The notes beneath the pieces were generated by a model. It searched no databases and was not told where the DNA came from. It saw only the letters and a program-made list of their open reading frames with translations. A DNA stretch of 64,000 bases from Shewanella sp. (lineage in GTDB: Bacteria; Pseudomonadota; Gammaproteobacteria; Enterobacterales; Shewanellaceae). This document shows positions 48,237 through 58,380 of this stretch, piece by piece. The stretch is taken from NCBI GenBank assembly GCA_028223395.1, contig JAOIUG010000006.1:1-64000 (forward strand), in the 5' to 3' direction. Positions within the stretch are counted from its first letter, which is position 1. Every line of letters starts with the position of its first letter. A program made the position numbers and the translations under genes.

Positions 48237-49886
48237 CTAAAACTTGTGATTCTTTGGCCTTGATCGCCATCCGATCACCCATAAGGTGAGCCCTGTGCTG
48301 ATCGCGCCGTATGAAGCCCATAGTGTAGCGTGTTGGTTTAACAAAATCGTGCCGCAGATCACTAAAGCTGCGGATGTGATCAAAAGGTAATTACTTTTAT
48401 GGGCTTTTTGCTGATATTTTAGATATCGGTCAAGTAATTTATTCTGGGTTTTAGCCAGGTTACGCCCCATTTTTAGATTATCGTAGATAAGTTCGGGCAG
48501 TTCTGGCAGTTGATCAGCCCAGTAAGGCAGCTGCTGCTTGATTTTTCCTGCCATTGCTTTAGGGCCAACTTGTTCTGCCATCCAGCCTTCTAAGAAAGGT
48601 TTGGCTGTTTGCCACAGATCCAACTGAGGGTATAACTGCCGACCTAAGCCTTCTATGTACAGTAAGGTTTTTTCAAGCAGTACTAATTGCGGTTGCACCA
48701 CCATATCGAAGCGACGCGCGATCCTAAACAGCTCCAATAATACGTGGCCAAATGAGATCTCATCTAACGGCTTGTTGAACATCGGCTCGCAAACAATTTT
48801 GACGGCTTGCTCAAAGGCGCTGAGATCAGTATCAGGCGATACCCAACCAGACTCGATATACAATTGCGCTATGCGGCGGTAATCTCGATTAAAAAAGGCT
48901 AAAAAGTTCTCGGCTAGGTAGCGTTTGTCTTCGTCGGTGAGTGTCCCCATGATCCCGCAGTCTAAGCCGATGTAAAACGGATCGTTGGGATGTTCACGGC
49001 TCACAAAAATATTGCCAGGGTGCATATCTGCGTGAAAGAAGTTGTCGCGAAAAACTTGCGTAAAAAACAGCTCAACCCCACGTTCAGCTAATAACTTAAG
49101 ATTGGTGCCTTGTGCTATCAATCCTGCTTTGTCAGACACCGGAACGCCATCGATCCGCTCCATTACAATCAGCCGTGTAAAGCAAAGCTCCTCATACATA
49201 TAAGGAATATAAAGGGCTTGTGAATCAAGAAAGTTATTGCGCAGCTTGATGGCGTTTAAGGCTTCGAGTTTTAAATTTAACTCGCCTTCAATGGTGATGC
49301 GATAGTCTTCAACAACTTCAGCGGGGCGTAGGCGATTATTGGCACCTAACAAGGTTTCTAATACATTGGCGGCTTGTGACATAAGCTGAATGTCAGCATG
49401 CACTTTTTGTTCGACGTCAGGGCGCAAAACCTTAAGTACAACTTCTGCACCATTGGATTTAAGTGTGGCTGTATGCACTTGTGAAATGGATGCTGATGCG
49501 AGTGGAATGTCTTCGAAATCATCGAAATAAGTATCGATTGGGGCATTAAGTGCTTGTTCAATTGACGCGCGCGCAATAGCGGAATCAAAAGGCGGTACTC
49601 TGTCTTGCAACATGGCAAGTTCTTCAGCCCACTCATCATTGAGTAAATCGCGGCGAGTCGACAGCATTTGTCCAAACTTGATATAAACCGGGCCAAGCTC
49701 TTGCATGGCAAGCTTTAAGCGCTCACCACCGACTTTATCTTTATGTTTGTTTCTTAACCAAAAAAGACAACCTCTTAATAACTTAAAATACCAAGGCGTC
49801 ACTGTTGCTGGAAGTAAATCATCGAGCCCGTAATGGAGCGTAGTGCGGATGACTTGGTAAGCGCGCTTCATACTTTTTGCCGTCAT
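48237..49886 (-). CDS. ubiB: UbiB, ubiquinone biosynthesis regulatory kinase-like protein
   Basis: 549 residues of the ABC1/ADCK/UbiB atypical kinase family. Motifs: KxGQ in [20 protein letters not shown], the Ala-rich nucleotide loop [20 protein letters not shown] with the ATP lysine, HADMHPGN catalytic loop and GLDCGIMG metal motif. Two C-terminal transmembrane helices anchor it. It assists Q biosynthesis, probably by ATP-driven lipid handling. It overlaps the ubiJ stop by one base. Confidence 0.96.
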   Translation of the reverse strand: MTAKSMKRAYQVIRTTLHYGLDDLLPATVTPWYFKLLRGCLFWLRNKHKDKVGGERLKLAMQELGPVYIKFGQMLSTRRDLLNDEWAEELAMLQDRVPPFDSAIARASIEQALNAPIDTYFDDFEDIPLASASISQVHTATLKSNGAEVVLKVLRPDVEQKVHADIQLMSQAANVLETLLGANNRLRPAEVVEDYRITIEGELNLKLEALNAIKLRNNFLDSQALYIPYMYEELCFTRLIVMERIDGVPVSDKAGLIAQGTNLKLLAERGVELFFTQVFRDNFFHADMHPGNIFVSREHPNDPFYIGLDCGIMGTLTDEDKRYLAENFLAFFNRDYRRIAQLYIESGWVSPDTDLSAFEQAVKIVCEPMFNKPLDEISFGHVLLELFRIARRFDMVVQPQLVLLEKTLLYIEGLGRQLYPQLDLWQTAKPFLEGWMAEQVGPKAMAGKIKQQLPYWADQLPELPELIYDNLKMGRNLAKTQNKLLDRYLKYQQKAHKSNYLLITSAALVICGTILLNQHATLWASYGAISTGLTLWVIGWRSRPKNHKF

Positions 49887-50506
49887 TATTTTGCTTCAAC
49901 TCTGTTGATTAGTTGCGCTATGCGTACGCCTAAGGCGTCAACGTCGAGTGAGATAGTCTCAATACTATCACTTAAATGAATGTATTCGAGCTTATGGGGC
50001 GCTAACCGGTACTCTTCGGTGGTCAATTGCCCTATATGAGAGTGAGTTTTTTGTAATACCTGACTGATATTTTGCTTTGCTTGCTTTAATCCTTTACTCA
50101 CCATGTGGGTTGGAGCGTCGCCAATATACCGTGACAGGGGTTCGGCAAAGTCAAACTCAACAGTTTGCAGGTAATGGCTGAAGCTTTGTAATACGCTTAA
50201 ATCGCCTTCAAGGCTGAGTTTATCTTGTTTGATGAGCTCGGTGAGGTTAGCGCCTTCGGTCAGTTGGTATAAGGTCGTGAGATCGGCATTAACTTGAGTG
50301 TTGACTTCACCTTCGTAGTGGCTAAAGACTTGCACTTGTTTTGCAAATAACAGGTAAACAGGCCAACTAAGCTGCGTCAGTTGAATACATAATACTTTGC
50401 CTTGCAGGTGGCGCAGCGCATCAGCGCCACCGGGTGACTGCGAAATGAGCGTGTTAAGGCTCATTTCCACTGCCGCGCTCGTCAACAATGGAATATTACG
50501 CGACAT
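49886..50506 (-). CDS. ubiJ: Ubiquinone biosynthesis accessory factor UbiJ
   Basis: 206 residues. The N-terminal SCP2-like lipid-binding domain ([25 protein letters not shown] to about 110) is followed by a helical region and a C-terminal heptad-like segment ([21 protein letters not shown]). UbiJ organises the Ubi complex and binds ubiquinone intermediates. Gene order ubiE-ubiJ-ubiB supports the call. Confidence 0.93.
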   Translation of the reverse strand: MSRNIPLLTSAAVEMSLNTLISQSPGGADALRHLQGKVLCIQLTQLSWPVYLLFAKQVQVFSHYEGEVNTQVNADLTTLYQLTEGANLTELIKQDKLSLEGDLSVLQSFSHYLQTVEFDFAEPLSRYIGDAPTHMVSKGLKQAKQNISQVLQKTHSHIGQLTTEEYRLAPHKLEYIHLSDSIETISLDVDALGVRIAQLINRVEAK

Positions 50507-50517
50507 TGCTAAGCGGA

Positions 50518-51273
50518 TCAGAATTTATAACCTTTATGCAATGCCACAATCCCATCGGTCATGTTGGTGTAACTGACTTGCTCAAAACCGGCGTCAACCA
50601 TCATTTGCTTTAAGGTGTCTTGATCTGGGTGCATACGAATCGATTCCGCTAAGTATTCGTAACTGTCGGCATCTTGGGTGATAAGTGCGCCCATTTTAGG
50701 CATGACTTTAAAGCTGTATAGATCATATACTTTTCGCATAATGTCATGTTTAGGTTTAGAAAACTCTAACACAAGTAACTTCCCGCCAGGTTTTAATACT
50801 CGTAGCATGGAGGCGATGGCGGCGTCTTTGTCGGTCACATTACGTAATCCAAAGGCGATGGTAATGATGTCAAAGTGATTGTCTGGAAACGGTAGAGCTT
50901 CTGCGTTGGCTTGCACGTAATTAACATTGCCTACAATGCCTTTGTCGCGCAGTTTTTCGCGGCCTACTTTGAGCATTGAATCGTTAATATCAGCTAAGAT
51001 CACTTGGCCTTTGTCGCCAACGATGTGTGAAAACTTAGCGGTTAAATCACCTGTTCCACCAGCGAGATCCAGCACTTTCATGCCTGGACGAGCCCCAGCG
51101 CTTTCAATCGTGAATCGTTTCCACATGCGGTGGATCCCAAAAGACATGACATCATTCATGATGTCATATTTAGCGGCAACAGAATGGAATACACCGGCCA
51201 CCATATCGGCCTTTTGTTCAGCTTCCACTGTTTTGTAACCGAAGTGAGTGCTTTTTGGCGTGTCCTCTGACAT
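50518..51273 (-). CDS. ubiE: Ubiquinone/menaquinone C-methyltransferase
   Basis: 251 residues. SAM-dependent methyltransferase with motif [16 protein letters not shown], post-[18 protein letters not shown], and the UbiE signature [19 protein letters not shown] near residue 40. It methylates demethylmenaquinol and the ubiquinone precursor. First gene of the ubiE-ubiJ-ubiB-tat cluster. Confidence 0.97.
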   Translation of the reverse strand: MSEDTPKSTHFGYKTVEAEQKADMVAGVFHSVAAKYDIMNDVMSFGIHRMWKRFTIESAGARPGMKVLDLAGGTGDLTAKFSHIVGDKGQVILADINDSMLKVGREKLRDKGIVGNVNYVQANAEALPFPDNHFDIITIAFGLRNVTDKDAAIASMLRVLKPGGKLLVLEFSKPKHDIMRKVYDLYSFKVMPKMGALITQDADSYEYLAESIRMHPDQDTLKQMMVDAGFEQVSYTNMTDGIVALHKGYKF

Positions 51274-51653
51274 CGATTTATTCCTATTCGTTAACGGTTG
51301 AATTATCGCGATTGTAAGCCATCACACAACATTGCTGAATGATCCATCTACCACTGTGTGATGAAGTTATCAGTCAGTCGCTAAATTTAGCGAAAATGAG
51401 CCACAATACAGGCAATCGTAAATTGGGCGCATATTACACCATAATACAGACAAAGATTGAATTGTTATTGTTGTGCTCTGATTAAGTTACTTTTAATTTT
51501 TATGCTGGAATGTGTGTCGCCACAAACAAGGCGTGAGTGGATTATTGTAATTTGTGGCTTGTTTAATAGTCAAACGAGGCGCTATGGCTGAAAAGGGCGC
51601 GATAAAAAAGCCAGCTGCTTAGCTGGCTTAGAACCAAAATTGGTGCAAGATCG
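51274..51653. promoter_or_regulatory. ubiE upstream region
   Basis: 380 bases. The part near 51280-51500 should contain the ubiE promoter; the part near 51604-51630 is the rraA terminator. No gene is seen. Confidence 0.4.
51604..51630 (-). terminator. rraA terminator
   Basis: Stem AAGCCAGCT / AGCTGGCTT with a 4-nt loop and T6 run on the minus strand, 24 bases past the rraA stop. Confidence 0.9.
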
Positions 51654-52139
51654 TTAGTCAATATCTAATGGCTCTGGCGATAAAATTATCCCCGTGTTAT
51701 CCGCATAAATGTGATCGCCAGGTAAGAACGTCACACCGCCAAAGTTGACAGGGATTTCTACTTCACCCACAGCATTGCCATCGGCACCAACAGGGATAGA
51801 CGCTAATGCTTGCACGCCAATATCCAGATCTTCTAGTGCATCAACATCACGTATAGATCCATAGATAATAATTCCTTCCCAATGATTGTCGACAGCCACC
51901 TGCGCTATTGATGCATCGAGTAATGCCCGGCGTAATGAACCGCCGCCATCAACCAACAGCACTTTTCCTTCTCCTTCTTCTTGTAGGGCATCGATGATCA
52001 GTCCGTTATCTTCGAAACATTTGACGGTGCTAATTGAACCACCAAAAGAGTTACAGCCACCGTAATTACTGAACATCGGTTCAACAACATCAACCACATC
52101 GATATAGGTGTCACACAGTTCTGAAGTGTTGTATTCCAT
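51654..52139 (-). CDS. rraA: Regulator of RNase E activity A
   Basis: 161 residues starting [20 protein letters not shown], closely matching E. coli RraA, with [16 protein letters not shown] and [14 protein letters not shown]. It binds RNase E and dampens mRNA decay; it also interacts with degradosome helicases such as RhlB, encoded at 35313. The start at 52139 has GGGAG upstream; the frame is open to 52238 without similarity. Confidence 0.95.
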   Translation of the reverse strand: MEYNTSELCDTYIDVVDVVEPMFSNYGGCNSFGGSISTVKCFEDNGLIIDALQEEGEGKVLLVDGGGSLRRALLDASIAQVAVDNHWEGIIIYGSIRDVDALEDLDIGVQALASIPVGADGNAVGEVEIPVNFGGVTFLPGDHIYADNTGIILSPEPLDID

Positions 52140-52415
52140 AAGAAGGCTCCCGCTGGATAGGCATAGCTCATTATTATGAGCAAAGTAATTTTTACCAGTA
52201 TATAAGGGTTTTTTGAAAAGAAAAGCGTTATCAATCACGCAATTGTCATGAAAGCTAATCCTTGCATTGTTTGTTGTAATATTTCAGTGCATTGGTTCAA
52301 AATAAGACTAAACTATGATTTAAGTCATCAAATGACGTTTTTTTATTACAAACTGGATGGCTTTTTGGTAACATCGCGCAGTTATTTTAATCTTACTTAA
52401 ATTTAGAGTCGCTTT

Positions 52416-52474
52416 AGGGGCACGGAACCCCCTGTAAGCCTACGGAAGGCTGAGGGGCTAATATAGGGTGCCTT
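52416..52474 (+). promoter_or_regulatory. Structured 5' leader, candidate riboswitch or translational switch
   Basis: Two hairpins in a row carry the same loop word ACGGA: AGGGG / CCCCT (52416-52433) and AGCCT / AGGCT (52437-52451). AAGGC at 52446-52450 can pair instead with GCCTT at 52470-52474, which would trap the AGGG ribosome binding site (52465-52468) of the gene at 52475. Two exclusive structures next to a start codon suggest control of translation. No known riboswitch class was matched. Confidence 0.5.
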
Positions 52475-52726
52475 ATGGAAGCTATTAATACTGTTGAAAT
52501 CATCGGTTACGCTGCGTCAGTGATGGTTGCAATTTCGCTAATGATGAAAGACATCGTCTGGTTAAGATGTGTCAACTTTGTTGGTTGTTCGTTGTTTGTT
52601 ATTTATGGTGCATCAATTGAAGCTTGGCCTGTCGCAGGTATGAACGCTTTTGTTGCGTGTATCAATATTTACCATCTGATCAAACTTTACCGCAACCGTA
52701 ATAACACGGACTCGGTAGAGAGCTAA
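52475..52726 (+). CDS. Small YgjV-like inner membrane protein
   Basis: 83 residues with three hydrophobic helices (about 7-24, 29-48, 52-70) and a polar tail. IIGYAASVMVAISLMMKDIVWLR and NFVGCSLFVIYG resemble the repeat unit of YgjV-type inner membrane proteins, from memory. The function is unknown. It stands alone behind a structured leader and is followed by a hairpin at 52739-52765. Confidence 0.7.
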   Translation: MEAINTVEIIGYAASVMVAISLMMKDIVWLRCVNFVGCSLFVIYGASIEAWPVAGMNAFVACINIYHLIKLYRNRNNTDSVES

Positions 52727-53087
52727 ACGACTTGAGTGTAATGAGCTTTAATCATAGGCTCATTACCTTCTTTAAGCTCGAGGACTTGAGCTGCGAGGCG
52801 TTGACTCACGCGTGCTCGCTTTTGTCGTTAGCATGTTCATCAAACTAGAGCTAGCACTAGAACAAAAACTAGCACTAGAGCAATACGCATTTATTTAACA
52901 TCAACAACGCTGACTGTAATGCTGCGAGACTCCCACCGACAGATGCGCCGTTATTTGGGTTAACCTCTTGTGTTAATTTATTCTTTTTCACCGCCGCTTT
53001 TTACGTCATAAAACTTTAGATTCTCTGTCACCTTGCTGTCATAGCTTTTTCATAGCTTGCTACTAAACAATTGTTTGGGAGTTTGCC
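52727..53087. other. Intergenic region with a terminator and a short repeat
   Basis: Besides the hairpin at 52739-52765 it holds two near-identical 15-mers, CTAGCACTAGAACAA (52851-52865) and CTAGCACTAGAGCAA (52869-52883). The PAP2 promoter should lie near 52960-53080. No gene is evident. Confidence 0.5.
52739..52765 (+). terminator. Hairpin after the YgjV-like gene
   Basis: TAATGAGC / GCTCATTA with an 11-nt loop, 12 bases past the stop; the tail CCTTCTTT is pyrimidine-rich but not a clean T-run. Confidence 0.55.
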
Positions 53088-53600
53088 ATGTTGACTCGGA
53101 TTGCCAGCTTAGACAGACATTATTATCAGTGCGTCGTACGTCAGGGTAAAGCGCAAGGTCTACACCCTTTGGCGCTTCGGCTCTCTTGGTCTGGCAACGG
53201 CCCGTTTTATCTTTATATTACGGTGCTTTGCTTACTGCTAGACAAACAAGGTGAATCACTGCTTAATATGCTGGTATCTGCCTATCTAATTGAACTTCCT
53301 CTCTATTTTATACTTAAAAATATGGTGCGCCGCCAACGCCCTTGCCACGCATTGGCTGATGGTGTTGCCAGCTTTGAGCCGGCAGATAAATTCAGTTTGC
53401 CATCAGGCCATACTGCGGCGGCGTTTGTGATGGCTGGCAGTATTTATTGCATCTATCCGGCATATTTTTTCTTAGCGGCTTTATGGGCGATTGGGATCGG
53501 AATGTCACGCATTGTATTAGGTGTTCATTACCCATTAGATATTGTTGCAGGAGCCATTTTAGGCATTGTGTCTGTGCTATTGTGTCAGCCGTTACTCTAG
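53088..53600 (+). CDS. PAP2-family membrane phosphatase
   Basis: 170 residues, several transmembrane helices. The three phosphatase motifs are present: KNMVRRQRP, SLPSGHTAA and SRIVLGVHYPLD. It likely dephosphorylates a lipid phosphate such as undecaprenyl diphosphate, phosphatidylglycerophosphate or a lipid-linked sugar phosphate. The next gene, a glycosyltransferase, starts 9 bases later, so the pair probably acts on the same envelope lipid; this is inference. Confidence 0.88.
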   Translation: MLTRIASLDRHYYQCVVRQGKAQGLHPLALRLSWSGNGPFYLYITVLCLLLDKQGESLLNMLVSAYLIELPLYFILKNMVRRQRPCHALADGVASFEPADKFSLPSGHTAAAFVMAGSIYCIYPAYFFLAALWAIGIGMSRIVLGVHYPLDIVAGAILGIVSVLLCQPLL

Positions 53601-53609
53601 GAGAGTACA

Positions 53610-54665
53610 TTGAAAATTCTATATGGTGTGCAGGGGACTGGAAACGGCCACCTAAGTCGTGCTCGAGTGATGGCTAAGGCAATGAAAAAGCAAGGTGTTG
53701 ATGTTGACTTTTTCTTTTCAGGTCGAGAAAAAGATCAATTTTTTGATATGGATTGTTTTGGTCAATATCAGGTACAACCTGGGCTGACGTTCGCGACTAA
53801 AAATGGACGAGTGGCGTTACTTGAGACCGCTAAAATAAATGCCTGGTTTGGTTTTTTTAAAGACGTAAACAATTTAGATTTAAGTCACTATGATCTTGTG
53901 TTGAATGATTTTGAGCCGCTCACAGCGTGGGCCGCCAAAAGGCAAGGCGTACCTTCAATTGGGATAAGTCACCAAGCCGCGCTTAATTTTTCAGTCCCCA
54001 AAATTGCTGACAGTTGGTTTAACGATGCGATTCTCAATTATTTTGCGCCTGTTGATCTTGCGCTGGGTTGTCATTGGCATCATTTTGGCTTTCCTATATT
54101 GCCTCCTTTTGTTGAGGTGAATAAAGCTGAGCAGCTTTTATCGCATCAAGTGTTGGTTTATCTGCCTTTTGAATCACCAGAGTCGATCGTTGATTTTCTT
54201 ACCTCTTTTTCAGATTACACCTTTTTGGTGTACCACGCGGGCCAAAGTCCCCGTGGATTACCTGCACATATAAAATGGCATCATTTTGATCGAGAGGGAT
54301 TTAAAGCAGCGATGGCAAGCTGTGGCGGCGTGATCGGCAATGCTGGTTTTGAGCTGGCTAGCGAAGCGTTAACCTTGGGGAAAAAATTACTGATCAAGCC
54401 ATTGTTAGGGCAATTTGAACAACAATCTAATGTGGCAGCATTAGAATTATTAGGTGCAGCGGAGTGCATGCGTTCCCAATTAGAACCTGCGGTGTTACGT
54501 CGTTGGTTAAAAGGTTCAATGCCTGCACCGATAAATTACCCTGAAGTGGGTGATGCATTAGTTAGTTGGTTACTCAAGGGTAATTGGCGAGAGCCCGAAG
54601 CTTTGTGCCATTCGCTATGGTCGCAAGTCAATTTGCCTTTAAGTTGGCAAAAGAAAAGCGGTTAA
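53610..54665 (+). CDS. MJ1255/VC2487-type glycosyltransferase
   Basis: 351 residues beginning MKILYGVQGTGNGHLSRARV, with the GxGHxxR glycine loop of GT-B transferases, and a C-terminal sugar-nucleotide site GGVIGNAGFELASEALTLGK. The overall layout matches the conserved MJ1255/VC2487 family of uncharacterised transferases related to MurG. Translation starts at TTG with TAGGAG upstream. The product sugar and acceptor are unknown. It forms an operon with the PAP2 gene. Confidence 0.82.
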   Translation: MKILYGVQGTGNGHLSRARVMAKAMKKQGVDVDFFFSGREKDQFFDMDCFGQYQVQPGLTFATKNGRVALLETAKINAWFGFFKDVNNLDLSHYDLVLNDFEPLTAWAAKRQGVPSIGISHQAALNFSVPKIADSWFNDAILNYFAPVDLALGCHWHHFGFPILPPFVEVNKAEQLLSHQVLVYLPFESPESIVDFLTSFSDYTFLVYHAGQSPRGLPAHIKWHHFDREGFKAAMASCGGVIGNAGFELASEALTLGKKLLIKPLLGQFEQQSNVAALELLGAAECMRSQLEPAVLRRWLKGSMPAPINYPEVGDALVSWLLKGNWREPEALCHSLWSQVNLPLSWQKKSG

Positions 54666-54860
54666 CGGTTGTGGTGCATCGTGGCTTGTATGGACTGGTT
54701 TTGTTGTTTACACGTTTATAGTGTTGCTTATCGTTTCATTGGTGCTCGCTGTATTGTGGCTTTCAAAGCATTGAGCGTTTTGCATTAGCAAGATCTCACT
54801 GAACGGTCAGTACCTTGCCAGTGATAGAGAAAATAAAGGCTGATGATGAATACATCGGTT

Positions 54861-54894
54861 AATTCGCCAGTTTGCTAGCGCAAACTGGCGAATT
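54861..54894. terminator. Bidirectional hairpin between glycosyltransferase and M50 genes
   Basis: Perfect 15-bp stem AATTCGCCAGTTTGC / its complement around a TAGC loop, lying between two convergent genes. It lacks T-runs longer than two, so termination strength is uncertain. Confidence 0.65.
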
Positions 54895-54963
54895 GAAGCG
54901 TCGACTCATGATTGAGGGAGGTTATCAGCAGCCATTTTGTTTTGAATGATCAGCTCTGTAATA

Positions 54964-56094
54964 TCAGCTTTGTAATATCGTCAAAGGTAAAGAGAGCATG
55001 TTATCGCCAGAGCCGGCAATATACCAAATGATGGCAATCAGACTGCCTACAGTCAGTAAATACCAACAGGCTGAGAAGATCTGTCCATAGCGATCAAGAG
55101 GTAACAAGTGGCTTTGATGACGAGACTCCCATTCAAATGCAATTTCAGCACTCCCAATTAAGAGTAAGAAGCCTAGTAATGGTAACCCTAAACTGTAACT
55201 GAGATAGACACCGATCGCCGCGCCGCTAATGCATGCAATTAACCCCACCATGCTGTTCATCGAAAAACTGATGCTTTTAAGAATATGCCCACCATCAAGC
55301 GGCAATATTGGCAACAAGTTAAACAAGTTGAGTAATGCGTTAAAGGCAGCTAAACCAGCAAAGAAAATATTGCCTGTTATCCAGTAGGCGAGCAACGAAG
55401 CAATAGACATCAATAGACCGAAGCTCGGCCCCATGATGGAGATCACCACATCTTGCCATCGAGTATTTATTTTTTCATCGCTCAATGCTAAGCCACCAAC
55501 AAATGGGATCAGGTAGATCCCTTTTGTTTTCATGCCAAAATATTTCATTGCACGAATGTGGCCATACTCATGAAATACAAGACAAGCGATAAGCGCAAGC
55601 GCAAATTGAAATGAGAATAACCAAGAGTAGGCGGCCACACTGGCTGCCGCGAATACCACTTTAATGACCTTAGCACTTTTTAATAGCTTAAAACCCAATG
55701 AAGCTAAGCCAACGACGCTAAACTGCTTTTTTGTTGCGATAGGGGTCACGGGTTGCTGTTGTTCGATGTCTTTACTGTCGCGCTGGCCATTGGCTACCTG
55801 CTCGTTATCGCATAGTAGCCGATAAACGATGCTAAACGGTTGCCAATATAGCTCCGTCTCTAACGTGATTGTTATTGTTTTTGGCGGGGTTTCATCGAGT
55901 GATTCAAGGGGCGCAGGGGCGACAGTGTTTAGCTCAAAAGTGTGACTTTTTAATCCTTCATTATCGCTACTGGCTTGAATGACTGACACTAAATTGTCAC
56001 CCCAAAATAGTTGTTGCCAACCTGCCATCGAGCCTTCTAGGCGCAGTGGCTGACCTAAGCAGTCAATTTTTAGTAATTCCACGTTACATCTCAA
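54964..56094 (-). CDS. Site-2-protease-like M50 membrane metallopeptidase
   Basis: 376 residues. A soluble N-terminal domain of about 130 residues is followed by a polytopic membrane core. Zinc ligands: HEYGH in LVFHEYGHIRAMKYFG, and the Asp of LPILPLDGGHIL (the LDG motif). Such enzymes cut substrates within the membrane, but many family members lack known targets. The N-terminal domain is of unknown type, perhaps a substrate or sensor module. No sigma/anti-sigma pair adjoins it. Confidence 0.85.
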   Translation of the reverse strand: MRCNVELLKIDCLGQPLRLEGSMAGWQQLFWGDNLVSVIQASSDNEGLKSHTFELNTVAPAPLESLDETPPKTITITLETELYWQPFSIVYRLLCDNEQVANGQRDSKDIEQQQPVTPIATKKQFSVVGLASLGFKLLKSAKVIKVVFAAASVAAYSWLFSFQFALALIACLVFHEYGHIRAMKYFGMKTKGIYLIPFVGGLALSDEKINTRWQDVVISIMGPSFGLLMSIASLLAYWITGNIFFAGLAAFNALLNLFNLLPILPLDGGHILKSISFSMNSMVGLIACISGAAIGVYLSYSLGLPLLGFLLLIGSAEIAFEWESRHQSHLLPLDRYGQIFSACWYLLTVGSLIAIIWYIAGSGDNMLSLPLTILQS

Positions 56095-56174
56095 CGAGTT
56101 TAAGTGGGCATATTATGCCGTCATTGATGACATAGTGGCAATCAATGGTTCAACTGCGTGGTATTTTTCGTATG

Positions 56175-57809
56175 TTATTTAGGGCTTGTTCCATGACTAT
56201 TGCTCCTATAGTCATAGTGAATTTCTCGATCACAGTGGCTGATCCGGCAGGGGCCGTGCTCTCGTTGAGTGCGCGAAAATGCATTGCCAATGTGAATGTC
56301 GACATTAGCGAAAACATGTTTTAATGCCTCAATGTGGTTGTGTTTGTAGTCATCGTCAATGGCGCTATGGATAGCTTCAAGCTCAGCTTTCTTTTTTTGT
56401 ATTGCGCTGGTTATTTGCCGCTTTTTATCAGCTAAGTTCTCGCTTGGTGGGTTATCGATACGACTAAGGGCTATTTCCAACGCCGCAATTCGCTGGGCTA
56501 ATTGCGTTGCGTCATGTTTAAGCGTATTGATATTGATAGCACAAAATATATCGGTTTTCGTGCCCGCAGTTGCACCAATCGCCACGGCTGTTAAACCTTT
56601 ACCGACCTCAATTTTACCACCAACTAAGTCGCCCCTGCTTGCTGAGTGATCACACACTGTGAGTTGTTGCTGGGTTTTAACATGGCTGTGGAGCAGCTGC
56701 TTAGTGATGACGATATTACCGTTAGCTTCAAGGTTGGAGTACTGCACAAATTGAGCGCTGATCTGCCCTTGGGCGTTGAGAGTGCTTGAGAGTTGGTTGT
56801 CTTTTAACTGACGACCAATGACGCTTTTACTGACAGTGATATCGCCTTGGGCGCGTAATGTCGCAGAATCAACAAACCCTAATACCGTAATGTCGCCTGA
56901 GCTGTTTATCACCATACCTTCGCCAACATCTCCAGTGACTAACACGCTGCCTTTAAAATTAACGTGCCCATAGCCGACGTTAACGTTTTCAATATGCAAA
57001 ACCTTATCCACTCGCATTCCGTTTGGAGTGGCGATGGGCTGGCCGAGCACACTGGCAATGAGGAGGTTGGGGTTGCTTGGGCACAAATGGCTGCCTTGTT
57101 CGGCGCTTAATACACGATCTTTTCCGATGTTCGCCGGCAAGGTGTCACCTAACACATTGTAGCCATCAACTCCTTGTACCACAGGGTGTTTTAATATCAG
57201 TGAGCTGCCAGGCTTAACCATAATGATTGCGCCGAGGTTGCGCATATCAACGCTGCCATCTTGATTGGCTTGAGGTTGAAGTAGCCGCTCCCTCGCCAAC
57301 ATGGCTTTGCGTTCTAAGTATGCCGATTTACCATGAATGGGCGGGCGCCCTTGTGCAATAATGTGGCAACAGCTATCCCCCGGGCTGAGTAAAGCAAGTT
57401 GCTGTAAAGATTGCTCAATTTTGGCTTTTAGCAAACCTTGTTGTATTTTTTGTTGTTTAAGGTTTTGTAAAATATCTTTCAGAGTTAGATTTTGGCCACC
57501 ATAAGCGGCGGTTAACGTCATTGACGCCTGCATGTTGTCATCGGTGAGTGCAAGCTGCATGCGAGCATCTCGCCGCTCTGCGATCTCAAAGTGCACTTTT
57601 TCTAGCCCCGCAGGTGTTTGGCTTAATGCATTGATTTGACTGACCGCCATGGCTACGGTTTTTGTCAATGGGTAAAGATCAGCAAACTCTGGCAGTGCTA
57701 GCAGCGCCACCACGTCTTTTTCTGTTATTGGGGCGTGGGCATTGGGAGAGAGTGTTAATACGGCTTTATTGCCATCTGTACTTAGCGCGATTAACTCCGG
57801 GGGCAGCAT
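56175..57809 (-). CDS. DUF342 (FapA-like) polymer-forming protein
   Basis: 544 residues. The N-terminal half carries the DUF342 core (GRPPIHGKSAYLERK; DMRNLGAIIMVKPGSSL). The middle is a right-handed beta-helix-like series (HVNFKGSVLVTGDVGEGMVINSSGDITVLGFV) typical of FapA. A coiled coil (LAQRIAALEIALSR, then KKRQITSAIQKKKAELE) follows, and a His/Arg-rich end. Members have been linked to flagella and surface polarity in Vibrio and Shewanella, from memory. It stands next to the M50 gene in the same direction. Confidence 0.85.
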   Translation of the reverse strand: MLPPELIALSTDGNKAVLTLSPNAHAPITEKDVVALLALPEFADLYPLTKTVAMAVSQINALSQTPAGLEKVHFEIAERRDARMQLALTDDNMQASMTLTAAYGGQNLTLKDILQNLKQQKIQQGLLKAKIEQSLQQLALLSPGDSCCHIIAQGRPPIHGKSAYLERKAMLARERLLQPQANQDGSVDMRNLGAIIMVKPGSSLILKHPVVQGVDGYNVLGDTLPANIGKDRVLSAEQGSHLCPSNPNLLIASVLGQPIATPNGMRVDKVLHIENVNVGYGHVNFKGSVLVTGDVGEGMVINSSGDITVLGFVDSATLRAQGDITVSKSVIGRQLKDNQLSSTLNAQGQISAQFVQYSNLEANGNIVITKQLLHSHVKTQQQLTVCDHSASRGDLVGGKIEVGKGLTAVAIGATAGTKTDIFCAININTLKHDATQLAQRIAALEIALSRIDNPPSENLADKKRQITSAIQKKKAELEAIHSAIDDDYKHNHIEALKHVFANVDIHIGNAFSRTQREHGPCRISHCDREIHYDYRSNSHGTSPK

Positions 57810-58100
57810 AAAACCTCTATGGCTATTTTATGAATAGAATGTGGCTCGATTATAGCGATAAACACAACCTATTATTAACATTTAATGGGTAGAATAATTC
57901 ATGCAAAACAGCATAATACGTTAATAGTTATTCTCAATAATATTGCAGTTATAACATAAACAGGCTTAGATTAAAAAAACGTACCAACAAGAGTTAGCTT
58001 TGCGTTTTCAAGCCTTTTTAACGTTGTTTAACCGAACATATGGCACCAGGCGGGTTATTTAATTTTTTATCTCGAATTGACGTTATTTAGAGAATAAGCT
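57810..58100. other. Non-coding region upstream of the DUF342 gene
   Basis: About 290 A/T-rich bases. It must hold the DUF342 promoter. I see no coding or structured element before the broken ORF at 58101. Confidence 0.4.
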
Positions 58101-58331
58101 TTGGCTGATTTGCAAGCTCAATTCTATCATCGCGTTTTCGCTTTACTGGCAATCACGTCAGCTTGGACGCTTTGCTACCGATATCTGCAACTCGGGTTAT
58201 TTCCGGCTATGTAGCAGTTAGGTGCTAAGGCTAGTCATTTAGTATTGGCTAGATGGAAGGGCTCAGCTGACCTGCTTAATTTATGTGACCCCGCGTTGTT
58301 TGCGCAAGCATTTCACTTTGGCATCGTTTAG
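58101..58331 (+). pseudogene. Broken small ORF with an in-frame TAG
   Basis: Reading from TTG 58101 gives LADLQAQFYHRVFALLAITS and on to FPAM, then TAG (58212-58214). The same frame continues QLGAKASHLVLARWKGSADL to another TAG at 58329. Without the first stop it would encode 75 residues with a hydrophobic stretch near the start. It has no clear ribosome binding site. I recognise no family. A decayed gene fragment is the best guess; a non-coding RNA ending at the next terminator is an alternative. Confidence 0.35.
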
Positions 58332-58380
58332 GTGCATCGACAGGCGCGGTGATGTGTCTGTTGATACAGCTAAGTCGGTA

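Noticed and set aside
52416-52474. Guanidine-II (mini-ykkC) riboswitch
   Set aside because: Both loops contain ACGG, but the stems and loop sizes differ and the downstream gene is not an SMR exporter.
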